DNA of 64,000 nt from JAJFUV01 sp964384215 (lineage in GTDB: Bacteria; Acidobacteriota; Terriglobia; Bryobacterales; Bryobacteraceae). Below, piece by piece: positions 50,888 through 61,100 of the stretch. Below the pieces are notes generated by a model. It was not told the DNA's origin and did not search any database. It was given only the letters and a program-made list of their open reading frames with translations. The position numbers and the translations under genes are program-made. The stretch covers positions 42,026-106,025 of the forward strand of contig CAYLLB010000015.1 in NCBI GenBank assembly GCA_964384215.1, in the 5' to 3' direction. Position 1 is the stretch's first letter. Each line of letters opens with the position of its first letter.

Positions 50888-52345
50888 ATGCCGGTCTCTG
50901 ATCCAGTCGAAGCGCTCGTTCGCAATGCACGGCGGAGGTGCCTTGCCTCAATCGCCATCGAGCACGGTGTCTGGGGAGCCAGCGCCGCGTTGGCAGCTCT
51001 ACTCGCCCTTCTGCTTGCCGGCACGCAGGTCCTCGACTGGTACTGGCTGGTGGTTGCGGCCGCGGCAGGCCTCGCCGTGTCCGCGTGGCGCTTTCGAAAG
51101 CGCATTCCATCGGGATACCGGGCAGCCCAGATCGCGGACCGTAACCTGAAAAGCGACGACGCGGTTTCCACCGCCTTCTACTTCGCTGTGATCGCGCCGC
51201 CGGACCATGCTTTACGGGAACTAGCGGCGGCTCAATACCGTGCCGCCAGCGATCTGGCGCGCACTGCGGATGTGCGCCGTGCCATTCCGATCCGCCTGCC
51301 CCGCGCCGTCTACCTGACCATATCGCTCGCTGTGAGCGCCGGTGCACTGTTCGGCTGGCGCTACGGCGTGACCCGCACTCTGAGCTTGCGCCCGCCCCTG
51401 GTCAACCTGGCGTTCGACACCTTCCGCGTCACGCCCGTCCAGGACGCCTCACAGCGTAAGACCCCCGCGCAGCGCCTCATAGACGAGCAACTTGAAAAGA
51501 TGGGCATCCCAGCCAACCAGCAGCCCGCGCGAACAGATGCCAACGATGCACCCGAGACCACCGAGCGGCCCATGCGCGCGCCGGATGGCGACCAAACCGC
51601 GCTGCGCGACGCGAGCGCCTCGCCGGAATCCGCCGAGCAGGGCGACAACGCCGGCGATGCCGCCGGTCAACGCGCCACGGGTACCGATTCGCGTGATGCC
51701 GCGCAGGATCAACCCCCATCCGCCGATTCTCTCAACGATCGCAACAAACCACCGGAAGAGAACAATCCCCTGCTCGACAAGCTGCGGGACGCCATGGCGA
51801 ACCTGTTGGCCAAGCTGAAGCTGAAGCCGCCCCCTGGCGTAGCCTCCCGCGCCGGCGGTTCTCAGATGACCAAGCAGACACGGCATGCCTCACGCGGAGA
51901 AAAAGGCGGTCACGGGCCGGGTGAGCAATCGGCCGAAGGCGCCGAACGCGCCGCAGCTCAAGCCGGTCAGCCGGGCGAAGGCGATCAGCAGGCCAAAGCG
52001 GGCGAAGGCCAGTCCTCCTCGCGGACCCCGCAGCGCGCCTCCACGCAAGACGGCAAGAGCGGCATCGGCCGCCAGGACGGCGACAAGACCCTGCACAACG
52101 CCGAGCAGCTCGCCGCCATGGGCAAGCTCAGCGAAATTCTGGGCCGCCGCGCGACGGAAGTCGGTGGGGAGATTATGGTGGAGGTCAAAAGTGGGAAACA
52201 AGTCTTAACGACTCAATACTCCCAAAGCTCCGCCGCCCACAAGGACTCCGGTGGAGAAGTCCACCGCGACGAAATCCCGCTGCTTTACCAAACCTACGTC
52301 GAACAGTACTTCGGGCAGGTCCACAAATCCTCCGCGAAGAAGTAG
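50888..52345 (+). CDS. Two-TM protein with long low-complexity linker, unknown function
   Basis: 485 residues from the ATG at 50888; an upstream ATG at 50795 would add 31 non-conserved residues. Two hydrophobic helices near 30-70 (GASAALAALLALLLAGTQVL; VVAAAAGLAVSAWRF) and a third near 155-170 anchor the protein. From about 200 to 430 the sequence is low-complexity, rich in Ala, Gln, Asp, Gly, Pro and Ser. The final 70 residues are again ordered-looking (MGKLSEILGRRATEVGGEIM ... LLYQTYVEQYFGQVHKS). This architecture is known from hypothetical proteins next to MoxR/Bat-like genes in Acidobacteria, but no such neighbours are present here. Confidence 0.65.
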   Translation: MPVSDPVEALVRNARRRCLASIAIEHGVWGASAALAALLALLLAGTQVLDWYWLVVAAAAGLAVSAWRFRKRIPSGYRAAQIADRNLKSDDAVSTAFYFAVIAPPDHALRELAAAQYRAASDLARTADVRRAIPIRLPRAVYLTISLAVSAGALFGWRYGVTRTLSLRPPLVNLAFDTFRVTPVQDASQRKTPAQRLIDEQLEKMGIPANQQPARTDANDAPETTERPMRAPDGDQTALRDASASPESAEQGDNAGDAAGQRATGTDSRDAAQDQPPSADSLNDRNKPPEENNPLLDKLRDAMANLLAKLKLKPPPGVASRAGGSQMTKQTRHASRGEKGGHGPGEQSAEGAERAAAQAGQPGEGDQQAKAGEGQSSSRTPQRASTQDGKSGIGRQDGDKTLHNAEQLAAMGKLSEILGRRATEVGGEIMVEVKSGKQVLTTQYSQSSAAHKDSGGEVHRDEIPLLYQTYVEQYFGQVHKSSAKK

Positions 52346-52451
52346 CGCGCCCCATCGCTGTTCCCGCCCGCAGGTCACACCGTCCCTCCGTTCCAAACAA
52401 ATGCCAAGCGTTGCCCGTTTTCGTTATCATGGACCAACATTTCTCCCGGCC

Positions 52452-54965
52452 ATGAAACGAAGGACCTTCCTAAGCACATTGGCGTCCGCACCGGTGGTGG
52501 CCGCCCCGCCAACTTACAGCGTTTACGTTGTTCCGCACACGCACATTGACATCGAGTGGTACTGGACCTACGACAAGACGCGCGTCATCTCTATCAGGCT
52601 GCTAAGGCAGGCGCTCGATATGCTACGCGTCGATACGCGCTACACCTTCGTGCAAGATCAGGCACTGGCGATGAAGCCGTTCTGGGAGGATCTGAGCGCG
52701 AAGGAGCGCAGACTCCTGCTTTCGCTCATCAAAGAAGGGCGCTGGGAAGTCGCCGGCGGTACTTGGGTGCAAGCGGAGAACGCCGAGCCGGACTTCGAGT
52801 CCCTATCGCGCCAGTTTCTCCACGCGAAGCCCTGGCTGGAACAAACCTTCCAAACCAGCGTCCGCACTTACTGGGACATCGATGTCTTCGGCCACACGCG
52901 GCAGGTTCCGCAACTGGCGGTTCGTGCCGGTATCCCGTACTGCGTCTTCATGCGCGACGCGCCGAGAGAAGTTGGAGCAAAAATCCGGAATCCTTTTTGG
53001 TGGCAGGCGCCGGATGGCAGCAAAGTCCTCGCTTACTGGCTGGCTGGATCTTACAGCGTGCATGCGCGGAACGTCGCCGCTGCCCTGCGCGCTCAAGCCG
53101 CACATAATGCCGAAGGAAACTACAAGCTGCTGCTGCCGTGGGGCGACGACCTCAGCGAGCCCGCTGAAACTACGACCGCCATCGAAACGCGCATCCGTGC
53201 GGCCGCCGTTGAGATCGGGTTGAGCGTGGGCGAAGTCATCTTCGCGACGCCTGCCCGCTATTTCGATGCCGTTCTAAAGAGCGGCGCAACCCTGCCCACA
53301 TACGACCAGGATTTCAACCCGCCGCTCGCCGTCGCCGACCTGCGCGGACTTTACGGCGAACGTCCCAAGGCTAAGCTCGCCGCGCGCGCCGCCGAAGAGT
53401 CGCTCACAACCGGTGAGAAGCTCTCCACGCTAGCCTTGCTCACGGGTTTCCCCTATCCGGCGGCAGAACTTCGTTCCGGTTGGGACAAGCTGTTGTTCAA
53501 CCAAAGCCACGACGGGGCGGGCGGCAGCCACATCGACGCGGTCTATCTGGACGCTATGAGCCGCTACGGTGCGGCCATCGAAGCGGGGCGCAACGCCGCT
53601 GCCGAGGCGTTCTATGCGCTCTCGCGCAACATCGACACCAAGCCGGGCGGCGCTTATCCGCTCCTTGTGTTCAATCCGCAATCGTTTCGCCGCACTGAAT
53701 TGGCGTGCCATAATGCTCTCTTCCGCGAAAAGCTGAACAATTTCCGCATCACGGACCATACGGGGGCGCCGGTGCCGTTCCGCATCGTCGCCGCAAACCG
53801 GGCCAAGCCGGGCCGCCCCTTACAGATGGCCGTCATCGACATCCTCACCAGTGTGCCTGGCTTGGGTTACAAACTGTATCGAGTCGAGCCTGTCGAGGGA
53901 GTAGCGCGGGAGCCCGAGTGGCGCCCCGCCCCAGACGAAGTCTCCAGCCGTTACTTCACGCTGCGTCTCGACCCGGCAACGGGCTCGCTTCGCAGCGTGA
54001 TCGATCGCCGCACCGGCCAGGAGTTGTTTGACGTCTCGGCCTACTGCGTCAACGAACTCGTGCTGGCTGAAGAGCGGAATCCCAGCATGGAGGGAATGGT
54101 GTACCTCACCGGGCGCGAGATGCGCGGCCGGACCTTTGCCCCGGATTCCATTCAGCAAGCGGCCGACGACATCGGCACGCGCCTGCGCATCGGCGGAGCT
54201 TTCCTGGGTGGCCGCCGCGTGCAGGAGATCGAAATCTACAACGAAATCCCGCGCATCGATTTCACGACCCACCTTGACGGTTTCCCGGGCCGCGACGGCC
54301 TGCTCACCGTGGCTTTCCCCGTGCGGCAGGCAGGGCGCACGATTTACGATACGCATGGAGCCGTTACCCAGCGGCCCGACGGCATCTTCTGCGCCCATGG
54401 TTACGTGGACGTTACAACGCCCCGGGGCGGCGTCGCTGTCCTGAATCGCGGAACTGGCGGCCATCTGGTCCAAAATGGCGTGGTGAAGCTGATCCTGCTG
54501 CGCTCCATCACCGCCTACCCCGGCTACCACAGCGAACTGGCTGCCGAACGCGGCAGCCACAGCTTCTCCTACAGCATCTATCCGCACACCGGCGAAGCGC
54601 CTCAAGGCGGCGTTGTCTGGCAGGCGCATAGCTTCAACTCGCCTCTCCGCGTCATCTCCACTGATGCGCATCCGGGCACGCTCCCCGGAGAGTACAGCTT
54701 CGCAAGCGCCGAAAGCGGCAACTTCCGTATCACTGCCCTCAAACGTGCCGAAGACGGCGAAGGGTTCATCCTTCGCGGCCACGAAGCTTACGGCGTGGGC
54801 GGCCGCGTGCGCTTGCGCCTGGGCTTTCCCGTCGCGCGCGCGTGGCTCTCCGACCTGGTCGAGCGCGCCGGGGCCGAACTCCCCGTCCGAGGGAACGCCA
54901 TCGAGTTCCCCGCCCCGCCGTTTTCCCACATCACGCTGCGATTGACCCCACGCGGAAAGATATAA
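52452..54965 (+). CDS. GH38 family alpha-mannosidase-like enzyme, exported
   Basis: 837 residues from the ATG at 52452, giving the Tat-like start MKRRTFLSTLASAPVVAAPP. Zinc-site motif VVPHTHIDIEW (His29/31, Asp33), then the nucleophile region RTYWDIDVFGHTRQVPQL with Asp144 (W-x-x-D-x-F-G-H in the family), and FNQSHDGAGGSHID as a further GH38 block with the conserved H-D. The second half is a beta-rich GH38 C-terminal part with FDVSAYCVNELVLAEE. It probably removes alpha-mannose or related residues from glycans outside the cytoplasm. The next gene starts 8 bases after its stop. Confidence 0.85.
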   Translation: MKRRTFLSTLASAPVVAAPPTYSVYVVPHTHIDIEWYWTYDKTRVISIRLLRQALDMLRVDTRYTFVQDQALAMKPFWEDLSAKERRLLLSLIKEGRWEVAGGTWVQAENAEPDFESLSRQFLHAKPWLEQTFQTSVRTYWDIDVFGHTRQVPQLAVRAGIPYCVFMRDAPREVGAKIRNPFWWQAPDGSKVLAYWLAGSYSVHARNVAAALRAQAAHNAEGNYKLLLPWGDDLSEPAETTTAIETRIRAAAVEIGLSVGEVIFATPARYFDAVLKSGATLPTYDQDFNPPLAVADLRGLYGERPKAKLAARAAEESLTTGEKLSTLALLTGFPYPAAELRSGWDKLLFNQSHDGAGGSHIDAVYLDAMSRYGAAIEAGRNAAAEAFYALSRNIDTKPGGAYPLLVFNPQSFRRTELACHNALFREKLNNFRITDHTGAPVPFRIVAANRAKPGRPLQMAVIDILTSVPGLGYKLYRVEPVEGVAREPEWRPAPDEVSSRYFTLRLDPATGSLRSVIDRRTGQELFDVSAYCVNELVLAEERNPSMEGMVYLTGREMRGRTFAPDSIQQAADDIGTRLRIGGAFLGGRRVQEIEIYNEIPRIDFTTHLDGFPGRDGLLTVAFPVRQAGRTIYDTHGAVTQRPDGIFCAHGYVDVTTPRGGVAVLNRGTGGHLVQNGVVKLILLRSITAYPGYHSELAAERGSHSFSYSIYPHTGEAPQGGVVWQAHSFNSPLRVISTDAHPGTLPGEYSFASAESGNFRITALKRAEDGEGFILRGHEAYGVGGRVRLRLGFPVARAWLSDLVERAGAELPVRGNAIEFPAPPFSHITLRLTPRGKI

Positions 54966-54966
54966 T
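54961..54966 (+). promoter_or_regulatory. TATAAT box immediately before the Gfo/Idh/MocA gene
   Basis: A perfect TATAAT lies over the stop of the mannosidase gene, 7 bases before the ATG at 54974. No -35 box at normal distance is seen: TTGACC at 54942 is only 13 bases away. The spacing would produce an almost leaderless transcript. Chance occurrence cannot be excluded. Confidence 0.3.
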
Positions 54967-54973
54967 CGACGCT

Positions 54974-56287
54974 ATGCAGCATCCCTCCAGACGTGCCATC
55001 CTTACTACCGCCGCGGCGGCTATTGCCACCCCAGCTCACAGAATCCTCGGAGCCAACGACAAGGCCAACGTCGCCGTCATCGGCATCGGAGGCCGCGGCC
55101 GGGCTCACTTGAACGAATACACGCGGATGCCGGAGAGCCGCGTGGTGGCGATCTGCGACGTGAACCAGGAATCGCAGGAGCGCGGTGCGGCCCTTGTCGA
55201 GAAGCTTCAGGGCTCCAAGCCGAAGGTTTACGGCGACATGCGCAAGCTGTTTGAGGACAAGGAGGTCGACGCCGTCTCGATCGCCGTCCCCAACCACTGG
55301 CACGCGCTCGCCACGATTTGGGCCTGCCAGGCGGGCAAGGACGTTTACATCGAGAAGCCCGCCTGCCACAACATGTGGGAAGGCCGCAAGATGGTGGATG
55401 CCGCCCGCAAGTACAACCGCATGGTCCAGGTCGGCTCGCAGAGCCGCACGATCCAGCACAAGATCCGCGCCATGCAACTGCTCCGCGAGGGCGTCATCGG
55501 CAAGGTTTACATGGCCAAGGGCCTCTGCTATAAGAGGCGCAAGTCCATCGGCCACACTCCAGCCACCCCTGTCCCGCCGGGCATCGATTGGGATATGTTC
55601 TTGGGCCCAGCGCCCCTCCGCGAGTTCACCATGAACCGCTTCCGCTACAACTGGCACTGGTTCTGGGACACGGGCAACGGCGACATCGGCAACCAGGGCG
55701 TGCACGAGATGGACATCGCGCGCTGGGGTCTTGGCAAGGAAACGCTGCCGGCGAGCGTCTATTCGAGCGGCGGCAAGTTCGCCTACGTGGATGACCAGGA
55801 GACCCCCAACACGCAACTGGCCACCTTCGATTACGGTGATTGCCAGCTCATCTTCGAGGTGCGCGGCATTCTATTCAACGAGGAAGGCGGCATCCAGCGC
55901 GACGGCGGCGGCAACGTCATCGGCAATCTTTTCTTCGGTAGCGACGGCTGGATGGCCGTGGATCTGAAGGGCTTCCAGGTTTACAAGGGCGACAAGCACG
56001 AGAAGATCCTGGATGAGAAGTACACTGAGAATGTCCCGTGGGCCACGGCACCCCACATGCAGAACTTCCTCCACGCTTGCCGCACACGCAACGTTCAGGA
56101 CCTGCACGCGGATATCGAAGCCGGGGTGACTTCGGCCAGCTTGTGCCATTTGGCCAACATCAGCTATCGGTTGGGACGGAAGCTCACATTTGACGCGGCG
56201 GCGGCCCACTTCGTCGGCGACGCGGACGCCAACAGTATGATGACGCGCAAATATCGCGAGCCTTACGTGGTGCCGGACAAAGTCTGA
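54974..56287 (+). CDS. Tat-exported Gfo/Idh/MocA family oxidoreductase
   Basis: 437 residues from the ATG at 54974. N-terminal Tat signal (HPSRRAILTTAAAAIATPAH), then the nucleotide-binding motif VAVIGIGGRGRAHLNEY and the block PNHWHALATIWACQAGKDV with signature YIEKPAC. In the C-terminal domain the W-rich motif NWHWFWDTGNGDIGNQG is followed by HEMDIARWGLG. It is a clear paralog of 20407-21699. It lies only 8 bases behind the mannosidase gene, which suggests that it works on the released sugar. The 3' end overlaps the convergent MFS gene by 25 bases. Confidence 0.86.
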   Translation: MQHPSRRAILTTAAAAIATPAHRILGANDKANVAVIGIGGRGRAHLNEYTRMPESRVVAICDVNQESQERGAALVEKLQGSKPKVYGDMRKLFEDKEVDAVSIAVPNHWHALATIWACQAGKDVYIEKPACHNMWEGRKMVDAARKYNRMVQVGSQSRTIQHKIRAMQLLREGVIGKVYMAKGLCYKRRKSIGHTPATPVPPGIDWDMFLGPAPLREFTMNRFRYNWHWFWDTGNGDIGNQGVHEMDIARWGLGKETLPASVYSSGGKFAYVDDQETPNTQLATFDYGDCQLIFEVRGILFNEEGGIQRDGGGNVIGNLFFGSDGWMAVDLKGFQVYKGDKHEKILDEKYTENVPWATAPHMQNFLHACRTRNVQDLHADIEAGVTSASLCHLANISYRLGRKLTFDAAAAHFVGDADANSMMTRKYREPYVVPDKV

Positions 56288-57501
56288 ACGGCGACGGCGT
56301 ACTTCCTGCGTACCACGAAGACGTAGGAAGCGACACCGGCCACCAGCAGCAGCCAGACCACCCGCATGGGCGCTTCGTAGCTCCCGGTCGTCTGTTTGAG
56401 CCATCCCGTGGCCAGCGCGGCGGCGATGCCCGAGAGGTTCGACGCGCAGTTCTGCACGCCCGCGATGCGTCCCAAAGCGGCGCGTGGCACCAGCGACTGC
56501 GTGAGCGCCCAGTAATTGGCCGTCGCCAGCCCCAGCCCAACTAGCGAAAAGATGGCGAAGAACAGGGCCACTTCGCGTGAGGCGGCGTGCGCGCCGATCA
56601 CCTCCGTCGAAGCCAGCACCAAGCCCGCCACGGTAAACGCCTTCCGCACGTTCACCGCGTCGCGGCCCTTTCGGATCACCACATCGGCCGCCCACCCCGC
56701 CAGCGCGGCCATCACCGCCATGCCGCCGAAGCTCATCATGGTGTAAAGGCCCATCGAATTGAGCGACAGCCCGCGGCGTTCCACCAGGTAGGCCGGCAGC
56801 CACGTCATGCAGAAGAACACGAAGAAGTTGTAGCAGAAGGTGCCCACCAGGATGCCCCACAGAAGCGGCGTCCGGAACAGGGGCAGTACGGAGAACCGGC
56901 GCTCGCTCGCGCCGGCCTTCGATTCTGCGTGATCGTCTTCGACCAACCACAGCCAGAAGCCCAGCCACATCAAACCCCCCAAACCGAGAACCACGAACAT
57001 CGCTCGCCAGTCGAGCGCGGTGATCAGCATCGCCGTGAGCGGCGCGCCGATCGCCGGACCGATCTTGGTTCCCGCCATATAGATACCGATCGCCAGTCCG
57101 CGCTCTTTCTCATGACAATGCAACCCGATCCAGCGCAGGCTCGCCGGTGAAACGACCGCTTCACCTACCCCTAGAACGAGCCGGGCGGCCACCAACATCC
57201 AGAAAGTCCGCGCCATCCCGGTCGCGGCGGACACCAGGCACCAAAGCAGAAACCCGATCGCATACGGCCGCCGCACGCCGAAACGGTCCACCACCCAGCC
57301 GGCCGGAATCTGCAGCAGCGCATATGTCCAGAAGAACACCGAATTCAACAGGCCGCGGTCGGTGTCGTCCAGCAGGAAGAAGCTCTTGAAGTCCGGCACC
57401 GTTAGCGCCACCGACAGGTTCGCCCGGTCCACGTAGGCAATGATCATTCCCACGCTCAGCAGCGCGACTGTGGCCCATTTCCGAAGCGGTTCGCTCATCA
57501 T
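56263..57501 (-). CDS. MFS transporter (anion:cation / hexuronate-type)
   Basis: 412 residues from the ATG at 57501 (next ATG 57498). Twelve hydrophobic helices are visible. The loop-2 motif GWVVDRFGVRRPYAIGF is the MFS A-motif, and helix 4 reads RLVLGVGEAVVSPASLRW. The N-terminal VDRANLSVALTV is typical of the anion:cation symporter subfamily, which imports hexuronates, gluconate or organic anions. The gene is convergent with the Gfo/Idh/MocA gene and its stop lies 25 bases inside that gene. Its start lies 68 bases from the divergent J-domain gene. Confidence 0.87.
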   Translation of the reverse strand: MMSEPLRKWATVALLSVGMIIAYVDRANLSVALTVPDFKSFFLLDDTDRGLLNSVFFWTYALLQIPAGWVVDRFGVRRPYAIGFLLWCLVSAATGMARTFWMLVAARLVLGVGEAVVSPASLRWIGLHCHEKERGLAIGIYMAGTKIGPAIGAPLTAMLITALDWRAMFVVLGLGGLMWLGFWLWLVEDDHAESKAGASERRFSVLPLFRTPLLWGILVGTFCYNFFVFFCMTWLPAYLVERRGLSLNSMGLYTMMSFGGMAVMAALAGWAADVVIRKGRDAVNVRKAFTVAGLVLASTEVIGAHAASREVALFFAIFSLVGLGLATANYWALTQSLVPRAALGRIAGVQNCASNLSGIAAALATGWLKQTTGSYEAPMRVVWLLLVAGVASYVFVVRRKYAVAVQTLSGTT

Positions 57502-57568
57502 GGCATTCAGAACAGCATACACGCTCCGGCGCGAAAGTTTTCCGCCCTTGCAGCCGATGGATAGTCCG

Positions 57569-58165
57569 ATGAGCCGACGTGCAATCAATTATTACGACGA
57601 ATTGCAGATCCACCCCCGGGCGGAGCCGGAAACCATCCACCGCGTATATCGTCTGCTTGCCGCGCGCTATCATCCCGACAACAAGCTGACCGGCGACGTC
57701 GAGAAATTCCGCCAAATTTGCGAAGCCTACAAAGTACTGGGCGATCCGGATCGCCGGGCCGATTACGACGCCGAGTTGGCCGGGGCCGAGCCGCAACCGC
57801 TGGATGTGTTCCAGTCCAGTGAATTCAGCGAGGGGCCGGGGGCGGAAGGCAAGATCCGCCTTGGCATTCTGTGCCTGCTCTATGCGCGCCGGCGCGCCAA
57901 CCCGGATTACGCAGCCCTCTCCATGCTCGACCTGGAGCACCTGATGTCCTTTCCGCGCGAGCACCTGGGCTTCTCCATCTGGTACTTGCGCTCGAAGCGT
58001 TACATCGCCCAGGACGACCGCAGCAGCTTCGTGATCACGGCCGAGGGCGTCGACTACCTGGAGAGCCAGGTTCCCAACAACGAGTTCCTGCTCCGCGTGT
58101 TCCGCGAATCGGAATCCGGCATGATGCTGTACCCCAAGGCGCTCATCAACACCAAGGATCGTTAG
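57569..58165 (+). CDS. J-domain protein with C-terminal winged-helix-like domain
   Basis: 198 residues from the ATG at 57569; an ATG 12 bases upstream is an alternative. Residues about 7-65 form a complete J-domain: helix 2 VYRLLAARYHPDN with the intact HPD motif, helix 3 FRQICEAYKVLGDPDRRADYD. Residues about 90-180 look like a winged-helix domain (GKIRLGILCLLYARRR, FSIWYLRSKRYIAQDDRSSF, VITAEGVDYLES), as in PadR/MarR-like proteins. It would recruit DnaK to a DNA- or protein-bound partner. There is no G/F-rich region or zinc finger, so it is not DnaJ itself. The next gene follows by 23 bases. Confidence 0.82.
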   Translation: MSRRAINYYDELQIHPRAEPETIHRVYRLLAARYHPDNKLTGDVEKFRQICEAYKVLGDPDRRADYDAELAGAEPQPLDVFQSSEFSEGPGAEGKIRLGILCLLYARRRANPDYAALSMLDLEHLMSFPREHLGFSIWYLRSKRYIAQDDRSSFVITAEGVDYLESQVPNNEFLLRVFRESESGMMLYPKALINTKDR

Positions 58166-58188
58166 CAGCGTGTTATCGTTGCCTGTTG

Positions 58189-61100
58189 ATGGCCCTAATT
58201 CGCATATTCTTCATCGCAGTCCTGGCATCGGCTTCGCTTTCCGCTGAGTTACTTGATCTGGCCCCCTTCGCGCGGCCTTGCTGCTCCTCCGATAAGTACA
58301 CGCAACAAACTACTTTCGACTACCATCATCCGAAAGGCCTGGTGCGAGCCGCGGATGGCCGCGGGATCTACGGCTTGCAGTGGGCCGAAGAGCGCGACCT
58401 GTTCGAAGTCGCCGTCACGTTCCACAAGCCATACGAGGCGCGGCAGGCCGTGCTCGAGTACTGGTTCAAGAACTGGCCCTATAGCCCGCCCCAGATGCCC
58501 AACGTAGAGGATCCAGTGGACGATCCCTGGCAAGGAGAGTGGCTTGCCGCGCGAACCGCGGTGACCTGCCAGGAAAGAACCTGCCGCTTTACGTTTGCGC
58601 CACTCGACGAGGCCGAGAATCGCCGCGCGAAGAATCTGCCCGGCGTGCGTTATCGTCGCGCGTTGCGATTCCGTGTGGTCTTCCCGGCGGGGGAATTGCC
58701 GCAAATTGAAACAGTGCGGGTGTTCAGTGAATCGCGGGTCAAACGAGCCGAATTGCGGATTCGATTTCTCGGCGCCGGCAAGCAGCCGCCCGTCTTCGAG
58801 GCCTACAACGGCTGGATTCGCTCGGTCAAGCCCGCCGCCGGTGGAGCGCTTCTTACTGTCGATGCCGCCAGCCCCGCACCGGCCGGCTCGAACGATGTGA
58901 CCGTCATCCGGGTTCAGCGCGGCACACAAGCCTTCTCTTTCGCGCCCGAGGATGTCGAAAAGGAACCGCTCTACGTGCCGGACTATCAGGCCTATATCAC
59001 TCTGGCCTCCGACGCCCGTCCATTCTCTGAGCGTATCGTAAAGGCAGGCGCGAAGATCCGCCAGCGCGTCGAGCGCGAGCCGGAGCAGACCTACGAGCGC
59101 GCCACGGCGGAAATCCCGCCGCTCGACCCGATCATCCGTCAAGGCGGCCGCCTTTACCTTCCGCTGGCCGCCGACGCAAGCTGGCAAAAGTTCGCTTTCG
59201 AGTGGGGCGGGAACGTTATGATCCGCAAGCGCGAAACCAAAGCCTTCGGACGCGAGTTCGCTCGTCTCACCTGGCCAAACGACGAGATCCGCTGGTCGAT
59301 CGATACCCAACCCGCGCCCACCTTTGCGCCGCGCGGGAACGAGTCCACGCTTTCGGTACTCGAAGACTATCTGCCGGTGACCACCGCGCGTTGGAAGGAG
59401 GGCGCGGTCGAATACGAAGAGGAAGCTTTCGCCACGCTGCTCGAAGGGCCGCTTTCAAGCGAAGATCCGTCCCGCAACGAGCAGACGCCCGCCGTGCTCA
59501 TGATTCGCCTGGCTGCGCGAAACACCTCGCCTTCGCCCGCAACCGCGCATCTGTGGCTGCGAACCTCGGTTGACGAATCTCTCGTCTGCGACGGCCGCCT
59601 GTTTACCTCCGGCTCCGACGTCCGCGCGCGATTCGACGGGTTCGGAGGCTCCCCCGCGACAATAGACGGACCGGCGCTGCACTCCACTACGGTCCTGGCC
59701 CCCGGCGCCGCCGCTACCGCCCACTTGGCGATTCCCTTCGTGCCGGGCCTTCCGCCGGCCGAGCGCATGCGGCTGGCCGCGCTCGATTACGCAGCCGAAC
59801 GAGCACGCGTCATCTGCTTCTGGCGCGAAGCGACGGCCAAAGGCATCCCTTTCCGCGTTCCCGAGGAGCGTTTCAACAGTTTCGCCAAAGGACTGATCGC
59901 CCGCATCCGCATCTCTGCCACGAAAGATCCCGCCAGCGGACTCTACATGGTCCCGGCCGCCAGCTACTCCTACAAGGTCTTTGCCAACGAAGCGGCGTTT
60001 CAATCGCAACTGCTCGACCGCGCCGGCTACCAGGACCTGTCCCGCAAGTACCTGCAGACCCTGGTCGACCTGCAGGGCTCGAAGCCCTTCCCCGGCACTT
60101 ACACCGGGCAGAAAGCCGTCTATCACGGTGCGCGCGTGAATGCGGATTACGATTACACGGCCAGCAATTACGGGCTGGATCACGGCACCGTGCTCTGGAC
60201 CCTGGCCGACCACTACGCCATTACGCGCGACCGTGCGTGGCTGCATCGCGTAGCCCCCAGCATGAAGCGTGCCGCCGACTGGGTGATCGAGCAGCGGCGC
60301 CTCACCGAGGTACTCGTGGACGGCCGTCCTTGCCCCGAATACGGCCTCTTGCCCGCCGGGCATCTGGAAGACAACAGCGACTGGGGCCACTGGTTCTCGG
60401 TGAACGCCTACTCCTGGCTGGGTATGCACACACTGGCCCTCGCGCTCGCCGACGCCGGGGATCCGGACGCCGCACGTTACGCCAGGGAAGCCGAAGCCTA
60501 CCGGCGGGATCTGCGCGCGGCCGTCGATCGGGCCGCCGCCGCGGCCCCGGTCGTCAAGTTCCGCGACAACACCTGGGCGCCGTATGTCCCGACGCGCGTC
60601 CATCAGCGCATCCGCCTGTTCGGTCCATTGCGCAATGGCTATTACTCCAGATACGGCAAGAACATACTGCCCACTTACCGTCTCTCGGCCACGCGCGAGT
60701 TGCTCTACGGGCCGCTGATCCTGGTCGACACCGGCGTCATCGGCGCGAAGGAAACCGCCGCAAACTGGATCATCGACGATTGGGAAGACAACGCCACCAT
60801 GTCGGAGCCGCTCGGCCTGCACGTCCACGGATGGGTGGATGAGGCCTATTGGTTCAGCCGCGGCGGCATGGTGTTTCAGGCGAACCTGCAGAATCCCATC
60901 CGCGCGTACCTGAGGCGCGGCGAAGCTCGCGCGGCCATCCGCAGCCTTTACAACAACTTCGTTTCCTGCTACTACCCCTCCGTGAACATCTTCACCGAGG
61001 AATACCGGCAGTGGCGCGGCCCCAGCGGCCCGTTCTACAAGATTCCGGACGAGGCCAAGTTCGTCCACCGGCTGCGCGATATGCTCTTCACAGAATACGA

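Noticed and set aside
54942..54966. TTGACC...TATAAT as a standard sigma70 promoter
   Set aside because: The spacer is only 13 bases, too short; only the TATAAT box was kept with low confidence.
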